Assembly (NCBI RefSeq): GCF_016863295.1 | Contig: NZ_BOOP01000037.1 | Location: 78,435 to 142,434, forward strand | Reading direction: 5' to 3' | DNA length: 64,000 nt | From: Planotetraspora phitsanulokensis | Lineage (GTDB): Bacteria > Actinomycetota > Actinomycetes > Streptosporangiales > Streptosporangiaceae | In this document: positions 40,844 to 49,073 of the stretch, piece by piece | How positions within the stretch are numbered: the first letter of the stretch is position 1 | How the letters are laid out: the number at the start of each line of letters is the position of its first letter | Notes under the pieces: generated by a model | Databases searched by the model: none | Told to the model about the DNA's origin: nothing | What the model saw: only the letters and a program-made list of their open reading frames with translations | Translations under genes and position numbers: made by a program

Positions 40844-41650
40844 CTAAACGCACAACATCTTCTCCACGCGGCGCGAGGCGAGCCACAGCCCGCCCACGAC
40901 CATGACGGCCAGGTAGGCGATGTTCACTACGATGCCAGGCCCGACGATTCCCGTACACAGTCCGCGGACCAGCTCGACCGCGTGGTAGAGCGGGGTGAGC
41001 TGGATCAGGATCTCGACCCCGACGGGGTAGTCCTGCACGGGCGAGAACGTGCCGGAGAACAGGAACATCGCGAACTGGCCCGTGCCGAGCAGGTCGAAGT
41101 CCTGCCATCCGCGCATGAGCGTGCTGACCCACATGCCGACGGCGCCGAAGGCCAGGCCGATCAGCACGGTCGCCGGGAAGGCGGCGAGCGCGCCGGCCAC
41201 CGTCGTCAGCCCCATCGCGACCATGAAGCCCAGGAAGGTGACGGTGTAGACCGAACCGCGGGCCACCGCCCAGACGAGCTCGCCCACCGCGATCTCGAAG
41301 GGCCGCACCGGGGTGGCGAGGACCGCTTCGTAGGTCTTCATGTATTTGAGCTTGAAGAAGAAGTTGAACGTTGTCTCCGCGAGGGCGCCCGACATGGCCG
41401 ACACGGCGAGCATGGCCGGCGCGACGAACGCGGCGTAGGACATGGTGTGCCCGTCGACGTTCAGGTCGCCGACCAGTGCGCCGACTCCGACGCCGATCGA
41501 CAGCAGGTAGAGCAGCGGCTCGAAGAAGCCGGATATGAGGACGATCCAGTAGGAGGGGCCCGACCGAAGCGCGCCCACGTTCCGGTTGATCACGGCGCCG
41601 ACCCGGCCCGGCGAGAGCGAGACCCGGGCGGCCACGAGGGTGGTCATCAT
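40844..41650 (-). CDS. ABC-2 type transporter permease
   Basis: A 268-residue membrane protein with six hydrophobic segments and the ABC-2 family signature region (KLKYMKTYEAVLATPVRPFEIAVGELVWA). The ATG at 41650 shares one base with the stop of the preceding permease gene (TGATG). It is the last gene of an operon ATPase-permease-permease, in which the two permeases form a heterodimeric channel of the DrrAB/NodIJ kind. Confidence 0.92.
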   Translation of the reverse strand: MMTTLVAARVSLSPGRVGAVINRNVGALRSGPSYWIVLISGFFEPLLYLLSIGVGVGALVGDLNVDGHTMSYAAFVAPAMLAVSAMSGALAETTFNFFFKLKYMKTYEAVLATPVRPFEIAVGELVWAVARGSVYTVTFLGFMVAMGLTTVAGALAAFPATVLIGLAFGAVGMWVSTLMRGWQDFDLLGTGQFAMFLFSGTFSPVQDYPVGVEILIQLTPLYHAVELVRGLCTGIVGPGIVVNIAYLAVMVVGGLWLASRRVEKMLCV

Positions 41651-42453
41651 CAGTCTTCCAGCCTCCGGGCGAACGCTCGTCTCGCCGCGATCAGCCCGAC
41701 CACGGCCCACAGCAGCAGATATCCGACGTGCACGACGATCGGCCAGCCGGGCGCGCGGCCTAGAGTGGCGGCCCGGCTCAGCTCCACCGCGTGCCACACC
41801 GGCGACGCGTACGCCACGGGGCGGATCGCGGCGGGGAGTTGGTCAACCGGGAAGAACACCCCGGAGAACAACGTCGCGGGGATCACCACGAAGCGGAAGA
41901 GCAGCGCAAAGTAACTGTCGCTCTCGATCGTGGCCGCGAACGCGGTGACCGGGGTCACGACCGCGGCCGTCAGCAGGGCGCAGACGGGCACGGTGGCGAG
42001 TGCCCAGGGTGAGTGCAGACCGCCGAAGAAGGCGACCACCAGCAGGAACGCCGCTATGGACAGCTCGACCCTGAAGATCATGTAGATCAGGTGCCCGTGG
42101 ACGATGTCCTTGGGGCTGACCGGCGCGGCACGCATCGCGTGGTAGGCCCGCACCCATTTGAAGTCGCCCAGGACGGGATAGGTCGACTCGCCGACGCAGA
42201 TCTGGAACGCCGTCGAGACGAGCACCCCGGGGACGATCCACGACAGGTAGTCGACTCCCTCGACGGACCCGACGTATCCGCCGACCCCGATGCCGATGCT
42301 GATGAGGAACAGGATCGGCAGGACGAACGAGGAGAAGACCGACGCCTGCCACAGCCGCCGGTAGAGCGTCAGATACCGCTCCACGACGGCTACGACGGGA
42401 CGCAACCGGGGCGGGTCGCCGACGCGCGTTACTGCGGTCGTTTCCGTGGTCAT
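41650..42453 (-). CDS. ABC-2 type transporter permease
   Basis: A 267-residue membrane protein with six predicted helices and the family segment DFKWVRAYHAMRAAPVSPKDIVHGHLIY. It belongs to the NodJ-like branch of ABC-2 permeases. It starts 2 bases after the ATPase stop and overlaps the second permease. It is likely to export a drug, lipid or oligosaccharide; the substrate is unknown. Confidence 0.92.
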   Translation of the reverse strand: MTTETTAVTRVGDPPRLRPVVAVVERYLTLYRRLWQASVFSSFVLPILFLISIGIGVGGYVGSVEGVDYLSWIVPGVLVSTAFQICVGESTYPVLGDFKWVRAYHAMRAAPVSPKDIVHGHLIYMIFRVELSIAAFLLVVAFFGGLHSPWALATVPVCALLTAAVVTPVTAFAATIESDSYFALLFRFVVIPATLFSGVFFPVDQLPAAIRPVAYASPVWHAVELSRAATLGRAPGWPIVVHVGYLLLWAVVGLIAARRAFARRLED

Positions 42454-42455
42454 CG

Positions 42456-43391
42456 TCAGTCCACCAGCGTCCGGCCGGTCAGGTGCAGGAAGACGTCTTC
42501 CAGCGTGGAGCGGCGCACGAGCACGCTCTCCGGCGTGAGACCGCGGCGGTGCACCTCGGCCATGGCCTCGTCACCGTCGTCGGCGTACAGGAGCACCCGA
42601 TCGGGCAGCGGGTCGACCCGGTCGCCGATCCCGTCGAGCTTGGCGGCGTACTGGGCGTTGGAGTCGAGCCCGTCGGCGAAGCGCAACTCGACGACCTCGG
42701 CCGTGGAGTAGTTCTCGATGAGCGCTCTCGGGGAGCCCTCAGCGACGATCTTCCCGCCGTCCATGACGACGAGCCGGTCGCACAGCTGCTCGGCCTCATC
42801 CATGTAGTGCGTGGTCAGCACCAGGGTGGTGCCGCGCTGCTTGAGCCGGAACAGGCGCTCCCACACCAGGTGGCGCGCCTGGGGGTCGAGGCCGGTCGTG
42901 GGCTCGTCGAGCAGCACCAGGTCGGGGTCGTTGACCATCGCCCTGGCGATCGTCAGGCGCCGCTTCATGCCGCCGGACAGCGGCTCGACCTTGCCGTTGG
43001 CGCGATCGGACAGCTGGACGAACTCCAGGAGCTCGTCGGCCCGCGTGCGCGCCTCGGCCCGGGACACCCCGAAATAGCGCGCGTAGGTCGTCAGGTTCTC
43101 CCGGACGGACAGATCGGGATCGAGGTTGTCGAGCTGCGGACAGACGCCGAGCCTCGCGCGGATGCGGGTGCCGTCGCGGACCGGGTCCATTCCCAGGATG
43201 CGCAGCTCGCCGGCGGTCGGCGTGGAGACGCAACCGATCATTCGCATCGTGGAGGACTTGCCCGCACCGTTGGGCCCGAGGAAGCCGAAGGCCTCTCCCG
43301 GCGCCACCTCCAGATCGATCCCGTCGACGGCGGTGAAGTCCCCGAAACGCTTGACCAGGCCGCGAGCATGGATCAGAGATTGGTCAGCCAC
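42456..43391 (-). CDS. ABC-2 exporter ATP-binding protein (NodI/DrrA-like)
   Basis: A 311-residue ATPase: Walker A FLGPNGAGKSS (about residues 39-49), signature LSGGMKRRLTIARAM, Walker B LVLLDEPTTGLD, H-loop in LTTHYMDEAEQL, and the C-terminal DUF4162-like domain (YSTAEVVELRFADG; STLEDVFLHLTGRTL). GTG start at 43391. It is the first gene of the three-gene exporter operon, whose promoter lies in 43392-43532. Confidence 0.94.
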   Translation of the reverse strand: MADQSLIHARGLVKRFGDFTAVDGIDLEVAPGEAFGFLGPNGAGKSSTMRMIGCVSTPTAGELRILGMDPVRDGTRIRARLGVCPQLDNLDPDLSVRENLTTYARYFGVSRAEARTRADELLEFVQLSDRANGKVEPLSGGMKRRLTIARAMVNDPDLVLLDEPTTGLDPQARHLVWERLFRLKQRGTTLVLTTHYMDEAEQLCDRLVVMDGGKIVAEGSPRALIENYSTAEVVELRFADGLDSNAQYAAKLDGIGDRVDPLPDRVLLYADDGDEAMAEVHRRGLTPESVLVRRSTLEDVFLHLTGRTLVD

Positions 43392-43532
43392 GTGTCGAGA
43401 CCCTAACCAACGGCACCGACATTTCCGCAACAGGTTTTCGGCCGCCCGCGTGACCCCGAGCCGGGGCGCATGATCGACGCTCTTCGCCGCCCCTGCTGGG
43501 GCAGCGCGCCCACCGGGTCATAGGCTCACGGC

Positions 43533-43982
43533 ATGAGCGGGTTCGAGATCGGCACCGATGGACCTCAGCGGATCCTCGTGGGAATCGACGGCTCGGAGAC
43601 CTCGCTCCGGGCGCTCGCCTACGCGTGGGGGCTCGCCCGCCGCCAGGGCTCGAAGCTGGTCTTCGTGTTCGCCGCCACCTCCAACACGATCACCTCGTTC
43701 GTGCCCGACGCGACCGCCTCCGCCATCATGGCCGGTCATGAGGTCGCAGCCGACCTACGCGAACGGGTGGCCAAGATCTCGGAGACCATCCATCCTCCGG
43801 TCCCTTACGTCTTCCGCATCGAGCATGGGGACGCCGCGGGTGTGCTGATCCGCGTCGCCGACGAGGTCAGGGCCGACGCCGTCGTCGTCGGCGCCTCGGT
43901 TCAGGCAGGTCACCGCATCATGGGTTCGGTGGCGATCCGCCTCGTCCGCGCCGGCCGGTGGCCTGTCACCGTCGTACCGTGA
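43533..43982 (+). CDS. Universal stress protein (UspA family)
   Basis: A 149-residue single Usp domain: RILVGIDGSETSLRALAYAWGLAR at the N-terminus and VVVGASVQAGHRIMGSVAIRLVRAGRWPVTVVP at the C-terminus, where the usual ATP-binding Gly-2x-Gly-9x-Gly(S/T) pattern is present in altered form. ATP binding is therefore plausible but not certain. Likely involved in dormancy or stress. Its stop codon lies inside a 14-bp tandem repeat. Confidence 0.88.
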   Translation: MSGFEIGTDGPQRILVGIDGSETSLRALAYAWGLARRQGSKLVFVFAATSNTITSFVPDATASAIMAGHEVAADLRERVAKISETIHPPVPYVFRIEHGDAAGVLIRVADEVRADAVVVGASVQAGHRIMGSVAIRLVRAGRWPVTVVP

Positions 43983-44007
43983 CCGTCGTACCGTGACCGT
44001 CGTACCG
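43966..44007. repeat. 14-bp tandem repeat at the end of the uspA-like gene
   Basis: Three head-to-tail copies of TGACCGTCGTACCG (first copy TCACCGTCGTACCG) covering the last codons of the stress-protein gene, its stop and 25 bases beyond. It directly abuts the inverted repeat that starts at 44009. Confidence 0.9.
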
Positions 44008-44008
44008 T

Positions 44009-44088
44009 CGCGCATGATCACGGACGGCGTTCCCCCTGTTCACCGGCCCTACAGCCGAATCCGCGCATGATCACGGTTGATGTTTCCG
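44009..44088 (+). repeat. Left arm of an 80-bp inverted repeat
   Basis: Matches the reverse complement of 45106-45185 with 6 mismatches in 80 bases. It contains two inverted copies of the dispersed TGATCATGCACGGATTCGGC-type repeat (read as CCGAATCCGCGCATGATCA). Together the arms bracket the SRPBCC gene at 44129-44878. Confidence 0.9.
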
Positions 44089-44128
44089 TACGAATCGGCC
44101 GCAGAGGTGGCGCGGAGTGGTCCGGACG

Positions 44129-44878
44129 TCAGGCGAACGAGCGGGAGAACCAGGACTGCCAGGCGGCTTCGGCCTTCTTGGCGTCGGCCTCGTCCGAGAA
44201 GCCGTGGCGTTCCAGGTAGATGGCCTCCTGATAGCCACGGATGAAGGTGTAGAGGGCCTCAGAGGTGACCGCGCCCAGGCAGGCGGGCGTGTCGGCGAAG
44301 ACGACGACACCCTCCTCGGGTGCGAGGCCCTCCACGCCGATCTTGACGCGGTCGCCGACGGCGGGGGTGCCGGTCAGTCCCAGAGCGGTCGCGATGGCCT
44401 GGAAGGCGTGATCGGCGTCGGTGACGCGCGGCCCGGGAGCGAACAGGTTGGACGTCGAGGTCCGGCCGGAGAAGTGCTCGAGGTAAGCGGCGAGCTTCCG
44501 CAGGTACATGCCGTCGCCCTTGGACAGCGCGTCGTACTCGGCCTCCCAGTCGTCCCCGAGGAAGCCGCTGTGCACGAACCTGAGAGTCGTGCCGCTTCCC
44601 CCGCGTCCCTCGATGATGTACTCGAACGCCATGAACGTGCCGTCGGGGTTCTCGTCGGTGCGATAGGCGAAACGCCTGCCCGGCTCCCACGCCGTCACGG
44701 TGGAATGGGCGGTGACGCCCATCAGGGTCATGTGGCCCCTGCCGCCCTCGCGGGGCTCGATCTCGGTGTGCCCCATGAACCAGGAGTCGACGCCCGGACC
44801 GGTCGCGATGGCTTCCCACACCTCTTCGGGGGAGGCGGGGAGCTCGATCTCCTCGTTGACCTCGAACGGGTGCGTCAT
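44129..44878 (-). CDS. SRPBCC (AHSA1-like) protein, paralogue of the one at 18268
   Basis: A 249-residue protein: N-terminal SRPBCC domain (EIELPASPEEVWEAIATGPGVDSWFMGHTEIEP) plus a C-terminal extra domain (VGDRVKIGVEGLAPEEGVVVF) and a final AWQSWFSRSFA, closely parallel to the protein at 18268 (AWQSWLDRVFA). Hydrophobic-ligand binding is likely. Here there is no ArsR or sigma-factor neighbour. The gene is flanked by an 80-bp inverted repeat. Confidence 0.88.
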   Translation of the reverse strand: MTHPFEVNEEIELPASPEEVWEAIATGPGVDSWFMGHTEIEPREGGRGHMTLMGVTAHSTVTAWEPGRRFAYRTDENPDGTFMAFEYIIEGRGGSGTTLRFVHSGFLGDDWEAEYDALSKGDGMYLRKLAAYLEHFSGRTSTSNLFAPGPRVTDADHAFQAIATALGLTGTPAVGDRVKIGVEGLAPEEGVVVFADTPACLGAVTSEALYTFIRGYQEAIYLERHGFSDEADAKKAEAAWQSWFSRSFA

Positions 44879-45067
44879 GTCAGGACTCCTTGCTCTATCA
44901 AGTGACGTCGTCAGCTCATCAAGTGTTCTCCGGATCGGATGATCCGGACGGGCCGGGGTCCCGGGGAGGTGTCCCAGGGAGGCGTCCACGTACCGCCGAC
45001 AATTATCACTGGCAAGAAACACAAACTTGTCGGTAGGTGGACACCGAGATGGGCCCACTAAGGGTCG

Positions 45068-45244
45068 TGATCATGCACAGGTTCGCAAATTACCCGCCTG
45101 GCCAGCGGAAACATCAACCGTGATCATGCGCGGATTCGGCTGAAGGGCCGGCGAGCAGGGGGAACGCCATCCATGATCATGCACGTTCTGAGGAGGCGCG
45201 TGGCCTGTAACGGCAGCACCGACCGAACATGTGCATGATCACGG
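45068..45244. repeat. Cluster of dispersed repeats
   Basis: TGATCATGCACAGGTTCGC at 45068, TGATCATGCGCGGATTCGGC at 45121, TGATCATGCACG at 45174 and an inverted GTGCATGATCACGG at 45231. They fill the gene-free interval 44879-45272, together with the right arm of the inverted repeat. No gene is seen in this interval. Confidence 0.85.
45106..45185 (-). repeat. Right arm of the 80-bp inverted repeat
   Basis: Reverse complement of 44009-44088 with six substitutions and no gaps. It lies about 1.1 kb from the left arm and 228 bases upstream of the SRPBCC start. Confidence 0.9.
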
Positions 45245-45272
45245 CGGGAGTCCGCTCTGAAGGTTCCGCTGT

Positions 45273-46046
45273 TCAGCTGGAGCCTTCGGGCATGTCGGCG
45301 TCGTCGAGGTTGCGCAAGCCGTCGAGGACGCGTAGCAGCGTCATCTCGTCCGGTCCCGCGGCCCGCTCGGCCAGGGGGTGCCGCCGAACCCTGCGGGGCA
45401 GTGCCCGGTGCGCGTCGTCCTGCCCGGCGGCCGGGCCCTTCCTGTGGCCGAGCGCGGCCGTGACGCGGGCCGGTCTGGCGGGGGAGCGCGTCGGGGCGAC
45501 CGGCGGAAGAGGGAGCTCACACCAGACGATCTTCCCTCGGTCGCGCGCGGTGTAGTGGCCCCAGTTCGTCGACAACATGCCGACGAGGGCGAGGCCGCGG
45601 CCGCCCTCGGCGGACGTGTCGGCCTCGGCCACCATCGGCACCAACTCGCTGCCGTCCCACACCTCGATGAACAGGCTGCGCGGGCCCGAGGAGACGCGCA
45701 GCCGGAGAGCGACCATCCGCATTGCCACGGGGAACATGGACGACGCCATCGGGGCGTTGCGGACCTGGTTGGTCGCATGCACCGCGTTGGTCACCAACTC
45801 CGACACCAGCAGTTCGGCGGTTTCGGCGAGGTTGGCCAGGTCCCACCTGCCGAGTTGACAGCGAACGAAGGCCCGGGCCCGTCTCGGCGCCGTCAGTGCC
45901 GAGCCGAAGACTCGGTCGGCGACCCGCCGGTCGCCGTGTGAGGAGAAAGGTGAGGTCAACATCCCCGGAGTGACTCCTGGACGGCCCCGGCGGGCGCGGG
46001 CTGCGGGAGCAGCCGAGGAAGACGCATGCCTCCGATCATCTGTCAT
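45273..46046 (-). CDS. Anti-sigma-like ATP-binding protein (HATPase_c)
   Basis: About 257 residues with a GHKL ATP-binding domain of the RsbW-like type common in actinomycetes: N-box ELLVSELVTNAVHAT, G1 FIEVWDGS and G2 GGRGLALVGMLS. A C-terminal Arg/Pro-rich tail of about 70 residues follows. Such proteins bind sigma or anti-sigma-antagonist proteins as serine kinases. The start is ambiguous (46046 or 45962). No partner gene is adjacent. Confidence 0.8.
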   Translation of the reverse strand: MTDDRRHASSSAAPAARARRGRPGVTPGMLTSPFSSHGDRRVADRVFGSALTAPRRARAFVRCQLGRWDLANLAETAELLVSELVTNAVHATNQVRNAPMASSMFPVAMRMVALRLRVSSGPRSLFIEVWDGSELVPMVAEADTSAEGGRGLALVGMLSTNWGHYTARDRGKIVWCELPLPPVAPTRSPARPARVTAALGHRKGPAAGQDDAHRALPRRVRRHPLAERAAGPDEMTLLRVLDGLRNLDDADMPEGSS

Positions 46047-46112
46047 GGAAGGTTGAGAAGTGACGGGGTTTTCAGGATTCAGACAAGTTTCTTGTCGGAT
46101 GCGCTCATGTCA

Positions 46113-46676
46113 TCACTGAACGGGACGAAGTCCGTCGAACACGATGTCGAGCGCCTTCAGCCGGACGTCCGCGCCCACGCGCTCGGCCGCCCGGGACGCT
46201 CCGATCAGCAACGCGATCAGCTCTGCCGGGCCGATGTCCGCGCGGACGGCCCCGGCCTGCTGTGCGCGGGTCAGCAGGGTCTCGACGGTGGCGGCCAGTT
46301 CGGCCCCGACCACGGACGCCTCCTCCCCGTTCCCCGCGGCGGCGGCCTCCGACAGCACGTCGGCGTAGGCGCTCTGCGTCGCCGCCTGCTCCACCGCGTA
46401 GGTGAAGAAGCCGAAGAAGGCCGGGCCCGCCTGGGCCTGCGACAACGCCGCCGCCTTGTCGGCCAGCCTGCGCACCCGGGCGAGGAAGACCGCCTCGATC
46501 AGGGACTCCTTGGCGGGGAAGTGGCGGAAGACGGTGCCGATGCCGACGCCTGCCTCCTTGGCCACATCCTCCGTGGAGGCCGACAGCCCCTGGGCCGAGA
46601 AGACCACCTCGGCCGCCTCGAGAATCTTGGCGCGGTTGCGCTGGGCGTCCGCGCGCAGCGGCCGCCCCTCACCCAT
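46113..46676 (-). CDS. TetR-family regulator
   Basis: A 187-residue regulator: ADAQRNRAKILEAAEVVFSAQGLSASTEDVAKEAGVGIGTVFRHFPAKESLIEAVF is a typical TetR DNA-binding domain, followed by an all-helical ligand domain. ATG 46676 follows a TTG two codons upstream. It is divergent from the SnoaL-like gene, and two palindromes lie between them. Its ATG overlaps the -35 box of the opposite promoter, so it should repress both genes. Confidence 0.92.
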   Translation of the reverse strand: MGEGRPLRADAQRNRAKILEAAEVVFSAQGLSASTEDVAKEAGVGIGTVFRHFPAKESLIEAVFLARVRRLADKAAALSQAQAGPAFFGFFTYAVEQAATQSAYADVLSEAAAAGNGEEASVVGAELAATVETLLTRAQQAGAVRADIGPAELIALLIGASRAAERVGADVRLKALDIVFDGLRPVQ

Positions 46677-46726
46677 TGACAAACGGAGTCGTCGCTCCGT
46701 ATTTTCTAAGCGGAGTCACGACTCCG
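46676..46726. promoter_or_regulatory. Divergent promoter region with two TetR operators
   Basis: TTGACA (46676-46681), 18 bases, TATTTT (46700-46705) for the plus strand. Two inverted repeats occur: ACGGAG-N6-CTCCGT (46683-46700), which fills the spacer, and the 16-base CGGAGTC-AC-GACTCCG (46711-46726). Shared half-site CGGAGTC suggests both bind the adjacent TetR protein. Confidence 0.75.
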
Positions 46727-46771
46727 AGTGTACGGCACACCGTCCGGCCCGCAGGAAAGGAACCAGGACCC

Positions 46772-47239
46772 ATGACCCTCACCGCACGCGACGCGTTCAC
46801 CCGATGGCAGGACGCCGTGCTGTCCGGCTTCGCCGGCCCCCGGACGCGCACGGACGGCGCGGCGGCCACGGCCGGGGGCACGCGTACGGCCTACGGCGAC
46901 GACCTCGCGGACGACCTGGTGGTCGAGTGGCCATTCAACCCTCCGGGACGGCCCCGCCGCATCGAGGGCAGGGCCGCGTTCGAGGCGATCGCAGGGCCCG
47001 GCCGGGCGGCGCTGCCCGTGCGGTTCGAGGAGTTCCGCGACCTCGTCGTCCATGAGACCGGCGATCCCGAGGTGATCATCGCGGAGTACCTCCTCGCGGG
47101 CACGGTGCTCACCACCGGCCGCCAGGCGTCGGCGGCGTTCGTCACCGTGCTCCGCGTCCGTGAGGGCAAGGTCGTCCACGTCCGGGAGTACCAGGATGTG
47201 GCGGCCATGGCGGCGGCGCTCGGCGAGCTCCCCGGATGA
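46772..47239 (+). CDS. SnoaL-like (NTF2-fold) protein
   Basis: A 155-residue protein with a nuclear transport factor 2-like fold: LADDLVVEWPFNPPGRPRRIEGRAAFEAI, VHETGDPEVIIAEYLLAG and VTVLRVREGKVVHVREYQD. Proteins of this class are ketosteroid-isomerase-like enzymes or binding proteins. GGAAAGGAACC precedes the ATG. Divergent from, and probably controlled by, the TetR protein. Confidence 0.85.
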   Translation: MTLTARDAFTRWQDAVLSGFAGPRTRTDGAAATAGGTRTAYGDDLADDLVVEWPFNPPGRPRRIEGRAAFEAIAGPGRAALPVRFEEFRDLVVHETGDPEVIIAEYLLAGTVLTTGRQASAAFVTVLRVREGKVVHVREYQDVAAMAAALGELPG

Positions 47240-47354
47240 CCGCCCTGACGACGCCGCGACGGCGCTGTGGCGAGCGTCCAGCAGTACGGGATGGCGCCGC
47301 GGACGCCGGCGAAACCTGACGGCGGATGACAGGAACATGCGGCAGGGTCGAGAC

Positions 47355-47753
47355 ATGACGAATCACGCGACGGGCATGTTCGACATCACCGGCTGGGAAG
47401 AAGTGTCCACCGAGGAGAAGACGGGCGCCACGATCGGGCGGACGCGCATCACCAAGGCCTTCCGCGGCGACCTCGAAGGCACCAGCACCACCGAGATCAT
47501 GACCGTCGCCACCGAGGCCGGTCCCGCCGCCTACGTCGGCATCGAGCATGTCGAGGGAACGCTCGGGGGCCGTAAGGGAACCTTCGTCCTGCAGCACAGC
47601 GCGGGCGGTGACGACGACGGCAACCCCTGGATGCGCTGGCTGGTCGTCGCCACCTCGGGCACGGGTGAGCTCACCGGCCTACGCGGCGAAGGCCGGATCG
47701 AGATCCTCGAGGATGGCGGGCACGCCTACACCCTCGACTACACCGTCCAGTGA
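47355..47753 (+). CDS. DUF3224-family protein
   Basis: A 132-residue protein of the DUF3224 kind: ITGWEEVSTEEKTGATIGRTRITKAFRGDLEGTS, YVGIEHVEGTLGGRKGTFVLQHS and LTGLRGEGRIEI, a small allene oxide cyclase-like beta-barrel. Function unknown. It follows the SnoaL-like gene by about 115 bases and may share its transcript. Confidence 0.88.
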   Translation: MTNHATGMFDITGWEEVSTEEKTGATIGRTRITKAFRGDLEGTSTTEIMTVATEAGPAAYVGIEHVEGTLGGRKGTFVLQHSAGGDDDGNPWMRWLVVATSGTGELTGLRGEGRIEILEDGGHAYTLDYTVQ

Positions 47754-47940
47754 CCCACGAGCACGGGCACCCCTGACACCCCGGGCGTGTTCCCGGGCAC
47801 GTGCCGAGACAACGGCGGGCGAGCGGATCCCGCCTGGTCGACACCGTCATCCATCGCCCGCACGATCGGCGAGTGCCATCGGCGCCCACGACGTGAACGG
47901 ACGCCGAGGCCTCGCGGTCGCCAGGGGTCCCCGCGCATGC

Positions 47941-48897
47941 TCACGCTCCGGCGAGAAGCCTGTCCTCCTCCTCCGGGGACAGGCCCACCTCCAGCGGCGG
48001 CAGACCCCGCTCACGATCCCAGGCCAGGACATCGGCGGCGGTGACGGACAACGGCGTCGCCGGCATGCCCGCCGCCCGGGCACGCGCCGCGCTGCGCTGG
48101 AAGGTCAGCTCCCAGACCGGGTCGGGGCGCACCAGCGGGAAGCCCGGCGGTACCGACTCGGCCGGCACGGGCACGATCTCGACGCGGGTGCCGGCCGCGG
48201 CCGCGCACGTCTCGATGAGCCCGGCCATCGTCACGGGCTCGGCCGGGCCCACCGCGTTGAACGCCCCCGGCCGGTCATCGGCGAGCAGCCGCAGCACGAG
48301 CCGGGCGAGGTCCCGCGAGTCGACCACCTGCACCGGTTGCTCGGGGCGTCCGGGCAGGGCCACCCGCCCGCCGCGCGCGGCCCGGCGCACCCAGTACGTG
48401 AACAACTCCTGGTTGTCGTACGGCCCGGCCACGACACCGGGCCGCACGATCGTCGCCCGTTGCCCGAACCTGGCGAGCAGGTCGTCCTCGCAGGCCACCT
48501 TGAGCGGACCGTAGGTGTCGGCGCCGATCTGCTCGGTGTCCCGCTCGGCCGGAAGGCGCGGCGCGTCCTCGTCAGAGCCGGGCCCGCTACCGGGCTGGTA
48601 GACCGCGTTGCTGGAGATGAACAGGTACCGCCCGGCCCGCTCGCCGAGCACGTCGCAGGCCTGCCGTACGTGACGGGGCACGTAGCCGCTGACGTCCACC
48701 ACCGCGTCCCAGACGCCCTCACGCAGCGCCGCGTAGTCTCCGGTGTCGCGGTCGCCGATACGCCGCGGCACGCCGGGGAACAGTTCGGAGCCAGTTCTGC
48801 CGCGGCCGAAGAGCGTCAGGTCGGCGCCGGCTTCGCGTGCCGCGTCGACGATCGCGCGTCCGACGAACGAGGTGCCGCCGAGAATCAGAATCCGCAT
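47941..48897 (-). CDS. NAD-dependent epimerase/reductase-like protein
   Basis: A 318-residue extended-SDR protein beginning MRILILGGTSFVGRAIVDAAREAGADLTLFGRGRTG, with FISSNAVYQPG where the catalytic Ser/Tyr region lies and the C-terminal VVDSRDLARLVLRLL typical of this family. Probably a sugar-nucleotide or isoflavone-reductase-like enzyme with unknown substrate. It is divergent from the hydrogenase operon and not obviously connected to it. Confidence 0.85.
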   Translation of the reverse strand: MRILILGGTSFVGRAIVDAAREAGADLTLFGRGRTGSELFPGVPRRIGDRDTGDYAALREGVWDAVVDVSGYVPRHVRQACDVLGERAGRYLFISSNAVYQPGSGPGSDEDAPRLPAERDTEQIGADTYGPLKVACEDDLLARFGQRATIVRPGVVAGPYDNQELFTYWVRRAARGGRVALPGRPEQPVQVVDSRDLARLVLRLLADDRPGAFNAVGPAEPVTMAGLIETCAAAAGTRVEIVPVPAESVPPGFPLVRPDPVWELTFQRSAARARAAGMPATPLSVTAADVLAWDRERGLPPLEVGLSPEEEDRLLAGA

Positions 48898-48996
48898 GGC
48901 GCCGGATGGTAGTCCCACCGTGTCCCTCTCCGCCTGAGTGGCCGGTATGGCGATGATCTGCCGGGACGGGAGCTTGGTCCCCCGATAAGAGCTTTA

Positions 48997-49019
48997 CTCG
49001 AGGTTGTGACGCTCGAGGT
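48997..49019 (+). promoter_or_regulatory. Direct repeat upstream of the hydrogenase operon
   Basis: CTCGAGGT occurs at 48997-49004 and 49012-49019 (15-base period), 55-77 bases ahead of the first gene. It may be an activator or repressor site. A clear -35/-10 pair could not be assigned. Confidence 0.4.
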
Positions 49020-49073
49020 ATCTCGTCCTCGGACACCCACCGTAGCCTGACGACTACCGTCAAGGAGCGCCAC

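Noticed and set aside
43465..43476. GCATGATCGACG as another copy of the dispersed repeat
   Set aside because: Only the ATGATC core matches; too short to support.
47780..47797. CCCGGG-N6-CCCGGG hairpin after the DUF3224 gene
   Set aside because: Only six pairs and such palindromes are common in high-G+C DNA; not convincing as a terminator.
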